NCBI RefSeq assembly: GCF_014640075.1
Contig: NZ_BMGG01000001.1
Coordinates: 806,001-870,000, forward strand
Reading direction: 5' to 3'
DNA: 64,000 nt
Source of the DNA: Chelatococcus reniformis
GTDB taxonomy: Bacteria > Pseudomonadota > Alphaproteobacteria > Rhizobiales > Beijerinckiaceae
Part shown: piece after piece, positions 1 through 10,700 of the stretch
Numbering within the stretch: the first letter of the stretch is position 1
Layout: every line of letters starts with the position of its first letter
Position numbers and translations under genes: made by a program
Notes under the pieces: generated by a model
The model's input: the letters and a program-made list of their open reading frames with translations, nothing else
What the model was told of the DNA's origin: nothing
Databases searched by the model: none

Positions 1-307
1 GGCGGTTGAGGCTCTTGCGGAAGTCGCGGGTGCGGACCTTCGGCTTCTTCTCGACCATGTCGAAGATGGTGCCGTTGCGGATGTCGAGGCGCCCGGATGC
101 CCACAGGTTGGACAGCGTCTCGGCATTGGGCCGGCGGATCAGCGATGCGACGGCGCCCTCGTCACCGAGCCAGACCCCGAGCGCGCCCGGGGCGAGCGTC
201 GCCGGCACGGTCGAGCCGTCCCACAGGTAGAAGCCAAACTCCAGCCCCATCTCCTTGTGGACATGGGCGAGCAGCTTCTTGAGCGTCGCGAGCCGCTTGT
301 CTGCCAT
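1..307 (-). CDS. SAM-dependent methyltransferase, probably CFA-synthase family (N-terminal part)
   Basis: The first 102 codons of a gene that runs off the left edge of the window. The peptide begins [13 protein letters not shown] and continues with a block around FGFYLWDGS, then a stretch rich in small and acidic residues, and [20 protein letters not shown] recall this pattern from the N-terminal lipid-binding-like part of cyclopropane-fatty-acyl-phospholipid synthase relatives in Hyphomicrobiales; those enzymes transfer a methyl group from SAM to unsaturated phospholipid acyl chains at the inner membrane. The SAM-binding domain would lie beyond the edge, so the family call cannot be confirmed here. 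The ATG at 305-307 (read leftward) is the only good start. It lies head-out from the next gene with 144 bases between. Confidence 0.55.
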   Translation of the reverse strand, partial: MADKRLATLKKLLAHVHKEMGLEFGFYLWDGSTVPATLAPGALGVWLGDEGAVASLIRRPNAETLSNLWASGRLDIRNGTIFDMVEKKPKVRTRDFRKSLNR

Positions 308-451
308 GGCAACTTCCTTCACCCGGCGCCCGCATGCGGGCTCGTCCGCGACCGGCGGGCCAGCTACGGCGCAGCCGGCTTTCAACCCGCTCGGACGGCG
401 AGCGTCAACCCCAAGGCAACCGAACGTGGGCCAGGCGGTCCCGGCGCGGGC

Positions 452-721
452 TCAGAAGTCGCTGGCGATGCCCCGGACCTCCCAGTCGTCGTAGCGGACC
501 GGGTCGGGGCCGCCGCGGCCGGCGACCTCCCGGGCGCTCGCCAGTTCCTCGGCCTTCCGGTCGAGGGCACTGCGCCGCTCGGCCGCCTCGGCCAGCGCGC
601 GCTGCGCAGCGGGGCTCAGCACCTGGTTCGGCACCCCTGGCTCGGTCGCCGCGGCGGGCGGTGGCTGCGGTACGGGCTTCAAGCTGGCGAACTCCTCGTC
701 TCGGGCCTGGACGGGCCGCAC
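452..721 (-). CDS. DUF1674 / SDHAF4-like small protein
   Basis: An 89-residue protein ending in [20 protein letters not shown], the hallmark C-terminus of the DUF1674 family. Mitochondrial members (SDHAF4) help assemble succinate dehydrogenase by binding the flavinylated subunit; the bacterial role is inferred from that. The N-terminal half is a low-complexity, proline- and alanine-rich linker followed by a charged helix, as usual for the family. The start given is a GTG; no convincing ribosome binding site precedes it, so the true N-terminus may differ by some codons. It is divergent from htpX, an arrangement I recall from other Hyphomicrobiales. Confidence 0.75.
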   Translation of the reverse strand: MRPVQARDEEFASLKPVPQPPPAAATEPGVPNQVLSPAAQRALAEAAERRSALDRKAEELASAREVAGRGGPDPVRYDDWEVRGIASDF

Positions 722-883
722 ATCATGCTTGCGGCGACCTGCCTATGCCCCCCACATAGGTGCGGGACAATCCCGGTGCGAGACGCGCGGCCCGGCGGCG
801 GACGGCGGGACAAAGCCCGGGAATGGGGAGCCGGCGCTTCGCGCGAGCGGATGCCAGCCGCTCCCGGGCCTGCGGAGGACGTG

Positions 884-1822
884 ATGAACTACGTGAAGAC
901 CGGCCTGCTGCTGGCGGCCCTCACCGCCCTGTTCGGCGTGGTCGGCCTGCTTCTGGGCGGCACCACCGGCATGGTGATCGCGCTCGCCATCGCCATCGCC
1001 ATGAACCTCTTCACCTACTGGAACTCCGACCGCCTGGCGCTCGCCGCGCACGACGCTCAAGAGGTCGATAGCACGAGCGCGCCGGCGCTCGTGGGCCTGG
1101 TGCACGACCTGGCGCGCCGAGCCGGGCTGCCGCCGCCGCGGGTTTACCTGATCGACAGCCCGCAGCCCAACGCCTTCGCCACCGGGCGCAATCCGCGGAA
1201 CGCGGCGGTCGCCGCGACAACGGGCCTCATGCACGCGCTGACGCGCGAAGAGCTCGCCGGCGTCATGGCCCACGAGTTGGCCCACATTCGCAACCACGAC
1301 ACGCTGACGATGACGATCGCCGCCTCCGTTGCGGGCGCCATTTCATCCATCGCCCAATTCGGCATGTTCTTCGGCGGCAGCAACCGGGAGGGCAACGGAC
1401 CCGGCCTGATCGGATCGATCCTGCTGGCGGTCGTCGCGCCGCTCGCGGCCATGATCATACAGATGGCGATCAGCCGCTCGCGGGAGTACGAAGCGGATCG
1501 CATCGGTGCGGAGATCTGCGGCGAACCGGGCGCGCTTGCCTCGGCGCTGGTCAAGATCGAGCGCAGCGTCGCGCAGATCCCCGACGAGCGGGCCGAAGCC
1601 CACCCGGCGACGGCGCCCATGTTCATCATCAACCCTCTGTCCGGACGCGGCATGGACAATCTGTTCTCCACCCACCCATCCACCGCCAACCGGATCGCGC
1701 AGCTCGAAGCGCTCGCCGCGGCCTGGGGCAAGCCGCCGGCCATCGGCGGCCACGAGCCCGGCGGCTTCATCGGTAACGCCCCGCGCAATCCGTGGTCGCG
1801 CCGGACCGGCCCATGGGGCTGA
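884..1822 (+). CDS. htpX: HtpX, membrane zinc metalloprotease
   Basis: A 312-residue M48 family protease of the inner membrane that degrades misfolded membrane proteins, acting alongside FtsH. Two N-terminal hydrophobic segments (about residues 7-24 and 28-44) are followed by the zinc site HELAH with His130, Glu131 and His134. Two further hydrophobic stretches come next, and the third zinc ligand lies in the SREYEAD motif. A GGAGG ribosome binding site sits five bases before the ATG; a longer open frame exists upstream but has no such signal. The stop codon overlaps the start of rsmB, so the two are very probably co-transcribed. Confidence 0.95.
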   Translation: MNYVKTGLLLAALTALFGVVGLLLGGTTGMVIALAIAIAMNLFTYWNSDRLALAAHDAQEVDSTSAPALVGLVHDLARRAGLPPPRVYLIDSPQPNAFATGRNPRNAAVAATTGLMHALTREELAGVMAHELAHIRNHDTLTMTIAASVAGAISSIAQFGMFFGGSNREGNGPGLIGSILLAVVAPLAAMIIQMAISRSREYEADRIGAEICGEPGALASALVKIERSVAQIPDERAEAHPATAPMFIINPLSGRGMDNLFSTHPSTANRIAQLEALAAAWGKPPAIGGHEPGGFIGNAPRNPWSRRTGPWG

Positions 1823-3201
1823 GGCAGGGGGCGCCGCCGCGGCGGCGGGGAGCGGACCCGCGCGGCGGGGCCAGCGCGCGGCGACCGCCCGAGAGCGCGG
1901 GCGTGGCGCCGCGCCGCGCTGCCGTGGCAGCGCTCGTCGCCGTGCTCGGTGGCGGCGAAGGCATCGACGGCGCGCTGGCCGAAGCGAGCGAGGGGCTCGC
2001 CGACCGCGATCGGGCACTGGCCCGCGCCATCACCACCGTCGCCCTGCGCCGCCTCGGATCGATCCGGGCGCTGCTGGGTCGCCGGCTGGAGCGCGGTTAT
2101 CCGCGCAAATGCGGCAGCCTGGAGCCAATCCTGGTGACCGCCGCCGCGCAGATCCTCTACCTCGACGTGCCCGACCACGCCGTTGTCGACATCGCGGTGT
2201 CGCTGGCCAAGGCGGACCGGAACGCCGCCCCCTTCGCCGGCCTCGTGAACGCGGTGCTGCGCCGGCTGCCGCGCGGAGGGGACGAAGCGGAAGGCGATCC
2301 ACTGGCGCACGACACGCCGGCCTGGCTCGCGACGCGCTGGACCGGTGCCTACGGCGCCGACGAGGCCCGGGCCATCGCGGCGGCCCATCGCCACGAAGCG
2401 GGGTTGGACCTCAGCGTGGTGGGCGATGCGGCCGCGTGGGCCGAGCAACTCGACGCCGTCGTGCTGCCGCTCGGACCGCCGGCCGCGACCACGACGGTGC
2501 GCCTGCGCGACAGCCGGCCGGTCGTCGCGCTGCCCGGCTTCGACGAAGGCCGGTGGTGGGTGCAGGATGCCGCCGCCGCCCTGCCCGCGCGGCTGCTCGG
2601 CGTCAGCGCCGGAGAGCGCGTCGCCGACCTGTGCGCGGCACCGGGCGGCAAGACCGCCCAGCTCGTTGCCGCGGGTGCCCACGTCGTCGCCGTCGACCGC
2701 TCGCCGGAGCGCATGGGGCGGCTCGCCGCCAACATGGAGCGGCTCGGCCTGGCGCCCGAGCAGGTCGTCGCCGACGTTCTCGCGCTGGAGACGGACCCCT
2801 TCGACGCCATCCTCCTCGACGCGCCCTGCTCGGCCACCGGAACCATCCGCCGGCATCCGGACGTGGCCTGGGTCAAGCGCCCTGGCGACATCGCCAGCCT
2901 GGTCGAGCTGCAGGGCAGGCTGCTCGACAAGGCCGTCTCCTTGCTGCGACCCGGTGGACGGCTGGTCTACTCCACCTGTTCGCTGGAGCCCGAGGAAGGC
3001 GAGGGGCAGATCGAGGCGCTGCTGGCGCGCGCCCCCGGCCTCGAGCGGCTGCCGATCGCGGCGGACGAGCTCGGCGCGCTTGCAGGCGCAATCACCCCGC
3101 GGGGCGACGTGCGCACCCTGCCGTCCATGCTGCCAGACGCCGAGCCTCGCCTGTCGGGCCTCGACGGCTTCTTCATGGCCCGCCTGCAACGCGCCGGCTG
3201 A
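1813..3201 (+). CDS. rsmB: RsmB-family rRNA (cytosine-C5) methyltransferase
   Basis: A 462-residue protein with an N-terminal NusB-like RNA-binding domain (about residues 40-170) and a C-terminal SAM-dependent methyltransferase domain. The SAM loop [10 protein letters not shown] starts near residue 273. The two cysteines used in C5 methylation are in DAPCSATG (Cys339) and STCSLEPEE (Cys389). E. coli RsmB modifies C967 of 16S rRNA; the exact target here is inferred. The ATG at 1813 overlaps the end of htpX (the htpX stop is at 1820-1822), suggesting translational coupling. The N-terminal 30 residues are arginine-rich and poorly conserved, so a later start cannot be excluded. A GC-rich hairpin lies 26 bases after the stop (3227-3245) but has no T tract. 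Confidence 0.92.
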   Translation: MGLRQGAPPRRRGADPRGGASARRPPESAGVAPRRAAVAALVAVLGGGEGIDGALAEASEGLADRDRALARAITTVALRRLGSIRALLGRRLERGYPRKCGSLEPILVTAAAQILYLDVPDHAVVDIAVSLAKADRNAAPFAGLVNAVLRRLPRGGDEAEGDPLAHDTPAWLATRWTGAYGADEARAIAAAHRHEAGLDLSVVGDAAAWAEQLDAVVLPLGPPAATTTVRLRDSRPVVALPGFDEGRWWVQDAAAALPARLLGVSAGERVADLCAAPGGKTAQLVAAGAHVVAVDRSPERMGRLAANMERLGLAPEQVVADVLALETDPFDAILLDAPCSATGTIRRHPDVAWVKRPGDIASLVELQGRLLDKAVSLLRPGGRLVYSTCSLEPEEGEGQIEALLARAPGLERLPIAADELGALAGAITPRGDVRTLPSMLPDAEPRLSGLDGFFMARLQRAG

Positions 3202-3395
3202 TCCCGTGGACCGACGAGCGCGGTGCCCGGCCCTTCGTGGGCCGGCGCCGGGTTCGCGTCGGCCGGGCCGCGGCTTCGGCCGCGGCGCTTGCTGCCCCGC
3301 ACAACCCCGCCCGAAACGTTAACCATCTCCGCATAAAATATCTAAAGGTTCCGGCGAACCCCGCGTTCATGCCGGTGCTATGGATAAAGAGGGCC

Positions 3396-5111
3396 ATGGG
3401 CGAAAGGCTGAGCCTCTATGCACTGGTCGTTCGCGAGGGCTTCCGGCGTCTCGTGGCGGGACTACGCAAGGCCGCGATCGGCGTCTGGCCGATGCCGGTC
3501 CGCGCGCCCGAGCGGCTGCTGGTGGCACCCCAGGACCTGAGGACCAGCGACCCGACGGTCGCGGGCGACATCTATGCCGGCTATTTCGTCTTCGCCGGAC
3601 GCCTGGTCGAGGCCAAGGGCCGCTCCCCCTTCACCATCGTGCCGCCGAGCGTCGCCTGGGCCGAGGCGCTGATGGGCTTCAGCTGGCTGCGCCACCTGCG
3701 CGCCGCCGACAGCGCCATCGCCCGCGCCAACGGCCGTGCCATGGTGGACGACTTTCTCCGCCACGAGGGCGACCGCCGCGGCATCGGCGCCGAACCGCGC
3801 ATCGTCGCCCGCCGGCTCATCTCGTTCCTGTCGCAGGCGCCGCTGGTGCTCGAGGGCGCCGACCGCGCCTTCTATCTTCGCTTCATGCGGGCGCTGGGTC
3901 GCTCGGTCACGCAGCTGCGCCGCGCCATCCTGGCCAGGAGCGCCGAAGAGGACCGGCTGCTGGTCGCCATCGCGCTCGCCTATGCCGGCCTCTGCCTGCA
4001 CGATCCCCAGCGGCTGCAGGCGCGCGTCAACGCCCTGCTCAGCGACGCGCTCGCCGCCCATATCCTCGCTGACGGCGGCCACATCAGCCGCAACCCCCGG
4101 CGTCTGACGGAACTGCTCAGCGAGCTGCTGCCGCTGCGCCAGACCTATGCGGCCCGCGGCATCGAGCCGCCGATCGCCTTGCTGACGGCGATCGACCGCA
4201 TGATGCCGATGCTGCGCCTCTTCCGCCACGGCGACGGCGAGCTCGCTCTGTTCAACGGCATGGGCGTCTCGGCGCCGGACCTGCTGGCAACGCTGCTCGC
4301 CTATGACGATGCTCGCGCGCAGCCCCTGGAGCATGCCCCCACCAGCGGCTACGAGCGGCTGACCGCCAGCGGCACGCTGATGCTCGTCGACGTCGGCAAG
4401 CCGCCGCCGCGCCCCTTCTCGCGCGAAACGCATGCCGGCTGCCTGTCCTTCGAGCTGTCCGCGGCGCGCTGCCACCTCGTGGTGAACTGCGGCGCCGCCG
4501 CGGCGGAACGGCCCACGGCGCAGCTCGCCGCCCGCTCCACGGCGGCGCATTCGACCCTGGTGGTCAACGACGCTTCCTCCTGCCACTTCGCCGGCGAGGG
4601 CACCGGCGATGCCCTGGGCGAACGGCTCGGGCGCTGGCTCGGCCCGGTCGTGCTGTCCGGCCCGACCCGCGTGGAGGCGCACCGGGGCGTGGACGAGGCC
4701 GGCCAGACGCTGGTCGCCTCCCACGACGGCTACCTCAGGCGCTTCGGCATCGTGCACGAGCGGCGGCTGGTGCTGGCGGACAACGGCGAGCGGCTCGACG
4801 GCGCCGACCGCCTGCTCGCCACGACGAGCCGGCCGCTGTCCTTCGCCTTGCGCTTTCATCTGCATCCGAGCGTTCGCGCCAGCCGCTCGCAGGACGGCCG
4901 CAAGATCATGCTGCTGCTGCCGGATGGGGAGGCGTGGAGCTTCGAGGCGCCCGGCTACAACCCGGACCTGGACGAGAGCGTCTACTTTGCCGCCGCCGAA
5001 GGGCCGCGGCGCACCGAGCAGATCGTCGTTGCCGTCGAGCGCGAGCCGGTGGACGAGATCATCTGGCGTTTCGCCCGCCTCGGTCGCCACCAGCCGCGCC
5101 AGCGCGCCTAG
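3396..5111 (+). CDS. Heparinase II/III-like protein
   Basis: A 571-residue protein of the heparinase II/III superfamily. The first 400 residues look like the alpha-helical toroid seen in these lyases (for example GYFVFAGR near residue 60 and [11 protein letters not shown] near 230). The C-terminal third is a beta-rich domain with [20 protein letters not shown], a typical piece of the family. Its substrate is unknown; bacterial members between rsmB and purH are conserved in Hyphomicrobiales and may act on cell-envelope polysaccharide. No obvious signal peptide is present. The ATG at 3396 has AGAGGG just before it; an in-frame ATG at 3369 is the alternative. The upstream gap is unusually AT-rich and contains TTAACCAT at 3319-3326, which resembles a CtrA half-site. 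Confidence 0.85.
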   Translation: MGERLSLYALVVREGFRRLVAGLRKAAIGVWPMPVRAPERLLVAPQDLRTSDPTVAGDIYAGYFVFAGRLVEAKGRSPFTIVPPSVAWAEALMGFSWLRHLRAADSAIARANGRAMVDDFLRHEGDRRGIGAEPRIVARRLISFLSQAPLVLEGADRAFYLRFMRALGRSVTQLRRAILARSAEEDRLLVAIALAYAGLCLHDPQRLQARVNALLSDALAAHILADGGHISRNPRRLTELLSELLPLRQTYAARGIEPPIALLTAIDRMMPMLRLFRHGDGELALFNGMGVSAPDLLATLLAYDDARAQPLEHAPTSGYERLTASGTLMLVDVGKPPPRPFSRETHAGCLSFELSAARCHLVVNCGAAAAERPTAQLAARSTAAHSTLVVNDASSCHFAGEGTGDALGERLGRWLGPVVLSGPTRVEAHRGVDEAGQTLVASHDGYLRRFGIVHERRLVLADNGERLDGADRLLATTSRPLSFALRFHLHPSVRASRSQDGRKIMLLLPDGEAWSFEAPGYNPDLDESVYFAAAEGPRRTEQIVVAVEREPVDEIIWRFARLGRHQPRQRA

Positions 5112-5219
5112 AGCGTTTTCGAGCGAAGTGGACGCCGGTTCGCGTGAAGAAAACGCGACAAATCAAACAGATAGAGCATTTCGGCGATTCGAAGAAGCGC
5201 GGAAATACTCGAGAGAGCG
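5110..5219. repeat. Family A intergenic palindromic repeat, copy 1
   Basis: First of four copies of an approximately 105-base element. It opens with AGAGCGTTTTCGAGCG, contains the shared core GAAGTGGACGCCGGTTCGC followed by a GAAGAAAA(C/T)GCGA motif, then AGAGCATTTCGGCGATTCG, and ends in GGAAATACTCGAGAG. It starts on the last bases of the heparinase stop codon. This copy has a decayed right end compared with the others. Elements like this are common between genes in Hyphomicrobiales. Confidence 0.85.
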
Positions 5220-5303
5220 TTTTGCCATTGGATGAGGCCATCCAATGGCAGAGAAATGCTCATAGACTTTTGAATCTGGAGCGCGTCTTTCGCGTTCCAG
5301 TTT
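5213..5303. repeat. Family B hairpin repeat upstream of purH
   Basis: Directly joined to family A copy 1. A perfect 12-bp inverted repeat (5223-5234 and 5239-5250) has a four-base loop, so the hairpin is strong. It is followed by TTTTGAATCTGGAGCGCG and a second, smaller hairpin with CGCG ends. The same two-part layout occurs before ppa and, in degenerate form, before the helicase gene. It lies 147 bases before the purH start and would be in its leader if transcription starts upstream. The remaining bases to 5449 show nothing recognisable. Confidence 0.7.
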
Positions 5304-5449
5304 ATCCCCCTCGCGACCGATTTGTCGGCCGGCGTCTGGATGTGCTAGAGCGCCGCCCGGAAACCCCGCCGGCCGACTGGACGGCACGTCCTCGCCCCCG
5401 CTCCGCCGACCGTCGTTCGAGAGCCGCGGCACGCATCGGTTCACACACC

Positions 5450-7042
5450 ATGACCACTGAACTTCGGCGCGTCACCCGCGCATTGTTGTCCGTTTCCGAC
5501 AAGACGGGCCTGATCGACTTCGCCCGCGGTCTCATTGCGCACGGCATCGACCTGATCTCGACGGGCGGCACGCGCAGGGCGCTCGCGGACGCCGGCCTGC
5601 CCGTGCTCGACATCTCCGAGGTCACCGGCTTTCCCGAGATGATGGACGGGCGGGTCAAGACATTGCACCCCGCCGTGCACGGCGGCTTGCTCGCCATTCG
5701 CGCCAATCCGGAACACCAGGCGGCCATGCTCGCCAACGGCATCGGCGCGATCGACCTCCTGGTGGTCAGCCTCTACCCCTTCGAGGCGACGGTGGCCAAG
5801 GGCGCCTCCTACGACGACTGCATCGAAAACATCGACATCGGCGGGCCGGCGATGATCCGGGCCGGCGCCAAGAACCATGTGGACGTGGCGGTCGTGGTCG
5901 ACGGCTCCGACTACGCGGCGGTGCTGGCCGAGCTCGCCGCCAACGACGGCTCCACCGGCGTGGAGCTGCGCCGGCGCCTGGCCCAGAAAGCCTATGCGCG
6001 CACCGCCGCCTATGACGCGGCGATCTCCAATTGGCTCGCCGACACGCTCGGCGAGACGGCTCCGCCCTACCGGGCGCTGGGTGGCACCCTGGCGGAAGAG
6101 CTGCGCTACGGCGAGAACCCGCACCAGGGGGCCGCCTTCTATCGCACCGGCGCGCGGCGCGCCGGTGTCGCCAGCGCCCGACAGCTGCAGGGCAAGCAGC
6201 TGTCCTACAACAACATCAACGACACCGACGCGGCCTTCGAATGCGTCGCCGAGTTCGATCCGTCCCGCGCTGCCGCGGTGGCGATCATCAAGCATGCCAA
6301 CCCCTGCGGCGTCGCCGAGGGCGCGACCCTGCTGGAGGCCTACGAGCGGGCGCTGCGCTGTGACCCGGTGTCGGCCTTCGGCGGCATCGTGGCGCTCAAC
6401 CGGCCGCTCGACGCCGCCGCGGCGGCGCGCATCGTCGAGATCTTCACCGAGGTGATCATCGCCCCGGCCGCCAGCGACGAAGCCATCGCCCTAGTCGCGG
6501 CCAAGAAGAATCTGCGGCTGCTGCTGACCGGCGGCCTCCCCGATCCGCGGGCGCCGGGCCTGACGCTGCGCACGGTCGCCGGCGGGTTCCTCGTCCAGGG
6601 GCGGGACAACGCCGTGGTCGACGACATGGAGCTGAGAACGGTCACCAAGCGCCAGCCCACGCCGCAGGAACTCGCCGACCTGCGCTTCGCCTTCCGCGTC
6701 GCCAAGCACGTCAAGTCCAACGCCATCGTCTACGCCAAGGACGGTGCCACCGTCGGCGTCGGCGCCGGCCAGATGAGCCGGGTGGATTCGGCGCGCATCG
6801 CCGCTTGGAAAGCGGCCGAGGCGGCGCGGGCCGCGGGGCTGCCCCAAAGTCTGGCCGTGGGCTCGGTGGTCGCCTCGGATGCCTTCTTCCCCTTCGCCGA
6901 CGGCCTGCTCGCCGCGGCCGAGGCGGGCGCCACGGCCGTCGTCCAGCCGGGCGGCTCGATGCGCGACAACGAGGTCATCGCCGCCGCCGACGCTGCAGGC
7001 CTCGCCATGGTGCTGACCGGCCACCGCCACTTCCGGCATTGA
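5450..7042 (+). CDS. purH: PurH, AICAR transformylase / IMP cyclohydrolase
   Basis: A 530-residue bifunctional enzyme that carries out the last two steps of purine synthesis: formylation of AICAR with 10-formyl-THF and ring closure to IMP. The N-terminal cyclohydrolase domain (about 1-195) shows [15 protein letters not shown] and [13 protein letters not shown]. The C-terminal transformylase domain has the catalytic Lys281-His282 in IKHANPCG and ends in [11 protein letters not shown], as expected. Length is standard. The start is the only ATG that gives the conserved N-terminus. It converges with bluB, with only 12 bases between the two stops; a 7-bp hairpin (7049-7065) sits there and overlaps the end of bluB. 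Confidence 0.97.
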   Translation: MTTELRRVTRALLSVSDKTGLIDFARGLIAHGIDLISTGGTRRALADAGLPVLDISEVTGFPEMMDGRVKTLHPAVHGGLLAIRANPEHQAAMLANGIGAIDLLVVSLYPFEATVAKGASYDDCIENIDIGGPAMIRAGAKNHVDVAVVVDGSDYAAVLAELAANDGSTGVELRRRLAQKAYARTAAYDAAISNWLADTLGETAPPYRALGGTLAEELRYGENPHQGAAFYRTGARRAGVASARQLQGKQLSYNNINDTDAAFECVAEFDPSRAAAVAIIKHANPCGVAEGATLLEAYERALRCDPVSAFGGIVALNRPLDAAAAARIVEIFTEVIIAPAASDEAIALVAAKKNLRLLLTGGLPDPRAPGLTLRTVAGGFLVQGRDNAVVDDMELRTVTKRQPTPQELADLRFAFRVAKHVKSNAIVYAKDGATVGVGAGQMSRVDSARIAAWKAAEAARAAGLPQSLAVGSVVASDAFFPFADGLLAAAEAGATAVVQPGGSMRDNEVIAAADAAGLAMVLTGHRHFRH

Positions 7043-7054
7043 GGCGATGCCGGA

Positions 7055-7708
7055 TCAAATCCGGCTGAAGACCGCATCGAGGGACAGCATCTCCTGCCAG
7101 CGGTGGCGTACCAGCTCCGGATCGACGTGCTCCTCCACCGGCCAGCCGATGCACAGGTAGGCCACGAGGTCCCACCCCTGGGGCACACCGAGCAGTGCCG
7201 TGACGCGCGCCGGCTCGAGGATCGATACCCAGCCGACGCCGATGCCGTGCGCCCTCGCCACGAGCCAGAGCGCATGCACGGCGGTCACCGTGGAATAGTT
7301 GAGCGTCTCGGGCATGGTGGCGCGACCAAGGCCGTGGCCGCCGGCGGTGGCGAGGTCGGTGAACACGGCGAGATGGACCGGCGCCTGCCGCAGGCCCTCC
7401 AGCTTGAGCGTGGCATACTTCGCCGCCCGCTCGCCGGCATAGGATGCGAGCGCCTCGGCGTTGCAGCGCTGGAACTCGTCCCGCACCCCTTCGCGCAACG
7501 GCTCGCTGTCGACAGCCACGAAACGCCATGGCTGACTGTTGCCGACGGAGGGGGCGTGCTGTGCCGAAGCAAGGAGACGGCGCAGCAGATCGTCGTCGAC
7601 GGGGTCTGCCCGGAAGCGCCGCACGTCGCGCCGCCAACACAGCAGCTCGTCCAGCTGCTCACGGAACTCGGCGCCGAAGGTAGGCGGGACGGGATGGGAT
7701 GCGTACAT
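7055..7708 (-). CDS. bluB: BluB, 5,6-dimethylbenzimidazole synthase
   Basis: A 217-residue flavin enzyme that fragments reduced FMN to make the lower ligand of vitamin B12. Family features seen: WRRDVRRF near the N-terminus, [24 protein letters not shown], and [10 protein letters not shown] with [10 protein letters not shown] near the end. These separate BluB from ordinary nitroreductases. An upstream in-frame ATG at 7732 is possible; the one used gives the usual short N-terminus. It lies 51 bases downstream of the NAD-GDH gene on the same strand and may be co-transcribed. No cobalamin riboswitch was seen. The B12-dependent mutase Ecm in this window gives the cell one use for the cofactor. 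Confidence 0.92.
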   Translation of the reverse strand: MYASHPVPPTFGAEFREQLDELLCWRRDVRRFRADPVDDDLLRRLLASAQHAPSVGNSQPWRFVAVDSEPLREGVRDEFQRCNAEALASYAGERAAKYATLKLEGLRQAPVHLAVFTDLATAGGHGLGRATMPETLNYSTVTAVHALWLVARAHGIGVGWVSILEPARVTALLGVPQGWDLVAYLCIGWPVEEHVDPELVRHRWQEMLSLDAVFSRI

Positions 7709-7759
7709 CGCCCATCCTACCACATCCGGCATCCAGGTGGCGCCGGGCAGCGGGCGCCG

Positions 7760-10700
7760 TCACCCGCGTGACAGATCCCCCATCAGGCTCGCCGCCACGG
7801 TGAGCTTGGACAGGCTGAGCCCCGAGCTGGCGATGCCGTCCACGGTGGCACGGATGCGGTCGACGGCGCTGCCGCGCCGTTGCGCCCAGGCAGCGACACC
7901 GTCGGCACCACGGCCCCCGTCGGCCAGCACCTCCGCCGTCAGTCGCCGATGGGCGGCGGCGATGGCATCGACGGCGCGGCCGAGCGCCAGGCGGTCGTAG
8001 TAGTCGCCGACGGCGATCTGCCGCGCCGCCTCGGTCAGGTGCTCCAGGCCGAAGCTGCCGGCGACGGCAAAATGCGTGGCTGCCACCTCGGCGATATCAG
8101 CGCCGGCGCGCCGGGCGATGCGCACGATCTCCGGCGCCTCGTCGAGCGAGGAGATGGCGCCGACGTCCTCTGCGAGCCCCGACGAAACGCCGGCCTCGGC
8201 CAGCGCCGCCACACGGCGGCGCAGATCCTGCCGTTCGGCCGCCGGCAGGGTGTGGGCGAGGCTCGCGGCCACCGCCGCAACCCCGTCGCGATAGAGGGCG
8301 ATGATCTCGGCCAGGTCTTCGCGGGCGAAATCGACATTGCGGATGAACCAGATCATCCGGCCGATCAGCAGCTCCTGTACCTCGGCGTAGAGGGCGAGCT
8401 GGCGCTGGCCCTCGATGCGGCCGTCGAGGGCATCGATGTCGGCATTGAGGTGGTCGAGACGGTAGACCTCATTCACCGCGGCGTAGGCGCGCACGATGGT
8501 CGCCGCGTCGGCGCCGGTCTGATCGACCAGCCGCGTCACGATGGTGGCGCCCCCGCGGTTGACGATGGCGTTGGCGAGCTGGGTGGCGATGATCTCGCGG
8601 CGCAGCCGGTGTGCCGCGATGTCCGCCGGGAAGCGCTCGACGAGCTGCGGGGGAAAGTAGCGGGAGAGCTCGCGCGCCAGATAGGCTTCGTCGAGCACCG
8701 CGCTGTCGAGGATCTGGTCGTAGAGGTCGAGCTTGGCGTAGGCCAGCAGCACGGCGAGCTCGGGCCTGGTGAGCGGCTCGCCGCGCTCCTCGCGGGCGGC
8801 GAGCGCGGCATCGTCCGGCAGATTCTCCACCGCCCGGTCGAGGCGGCCCGCCTGCTCCAGCGTCTGCATCTGCCGCCGGGCAAAGCCGATCTCGCCCGCC
8901 CCGCCGCGTTGCGCCAGCGAGATGGCCAGCGTTTGCAGGTAGTTGTTGCGCAGAACGAGGGCGGCAACCTCGTCGGTCATATCGACAAGCAGGGCGTTGC
9001 GGGCCTCCTCGGCGAGGCGGCCGTCGCGCACCGGGCCGGCGAGCGCGATCTTGATGTTCACCTCCACGTCGGAGGTATTGACGCCGGCCGAATTGTCGAT
9101 GGCATCGCTGTTGAGCCGGACGGCCTGCCGCGCCGCCTCGATGCGGCCGCGCTGGGTGACTCCCAGGTTCGCGCCTTCGCCGATCGCCTTGCAGCGCAGC
9201 TCGGCGCTCGACACGCGGATGGCGTCGTTGGCCTTGTCGCCGACGCTCTCGTTGCTCTCCTCGCTCGCCTTCACATAGGTGCCGATGCCACCGAACCACA
9301 GCAGGTCGGCGGGCGCCTTCAGGATGGCGTTGATGATCTCCTGCGGGGTGCCTTCGGCCCGCGCGATGCCGAGCGCCGCACGGGCCTGCGGCGACAGCGG
9401 AATGGACTTGAGCTGGCGCGAGAACACGCCGCCGCCCGCCGACAGCCGGTTCCTGTCGTAGTCCTGCCAGCTCGAGCGCGGCAAATCGAACAGGCGCTGG
9501 CGCTCGGTGAAGGCCGCCTCCGCATTCGGGTCGGGATCGATGAAGATGTCGCGGTGGTCGAAGGCGGCGATCAGCTTGATCGCCCGCGAGAGCAGCATGC
9601 CGTTACCGAAGACGTCGCCGGACATGTCGCCGACGCCGACCACGGTGACCGGCTCCGCCTGGATATCGACGTCGAGTTCGCGGAAGTGGCGCTTCACCGC
9701 CTCCCAGGCGCCGCGCGCCGTGATCCCCATCTTCTTGTGGTCGTAGCCTTGCGAGCCGCCCGAGGCGAAGGCGTCGCCGAGCCAGTGGTGGTGCTCGGCC
9801 GAGAGCCCGTTGGCGATGTCGGAGAAGGTCGCCGTGCCCTTGTCGGCGGCCACCACCAGGTAGGGGTCGTCGCCGTCGTGGCGCACCGTCACCGCCGGCG
9901 GCGCGATGGCATCGCCGACGATGTTGTCGGTCAGGTCGAGCAGGGTGGAGACGAAGGTCTTGTAGCTGGCGACGCCCTCGGCCATCCAGGCTTGGCGGTC
10001 GGACGCCGGCGGCAGGCGTTTGGGAAAGAAGCCGCCCTTGGCGCCGACCGGCACGATGACCGCGTTTTTGACCTGCTGCGCCTTGACCAGCCCCAGCACC
10101 TCGGTGCGGAAGTCCTGCGGCCGGTCAGACCAGCGCAGGCCGCCGCGCGCCACCTTGCCGAAGCGCAGGTGGACCCCCTCCACCTGCGGCGAATAGACCC
10201 AGATCTCGTAGAGCGGCCGCGGCAGCGGCAGCTGGTCCACCTCGCGGCTGGCGATCTTGAAGGCGATGGTGCGCCGCTCGCCGCCGGCGGCGTCGCGCTG
10301 GTAGACGTTGGTGCGCAGCGTCGCCCCGATCAGGTTGAGGAAGCGGCGCAGGATCTGGTCGTCGTCGAGGCTGGCGACATCGGCCAGCCGCGCCTCGACC
10401 TCGCCGCGCAGGCGCCCCTCCTCCGGCCGCGGCGCCTCGTCGGTCGGTCGGAAGCGGGCATGGAAGAGCTCCACGAGCAGGCCGGCGATGGCGCTGTGAC
10501 GGATGAGCGCGGCGGCGATGTAGCTCTGTGCGTAGGTGGTGCCGATCTGCTGGAGGTAGCGCCCGTAGGCGCGCAGCACCGCGGCGTCCCGCCAGGGCAG
10601 CCGCGCCTCGACGATCAGCGTGTTGAACCGGTCCGACTCCGCCGCGCCGGCGAATAGGTGCGTCAGCGCCTCCTCCAGCAGGGGTGTCAGCGCGACAAGA

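Noticed and set aside
3227-3245. Hairpin after rsmB as an intrinsic terminator
   Set aside because: The stem is good but no T tract follows on either strand.
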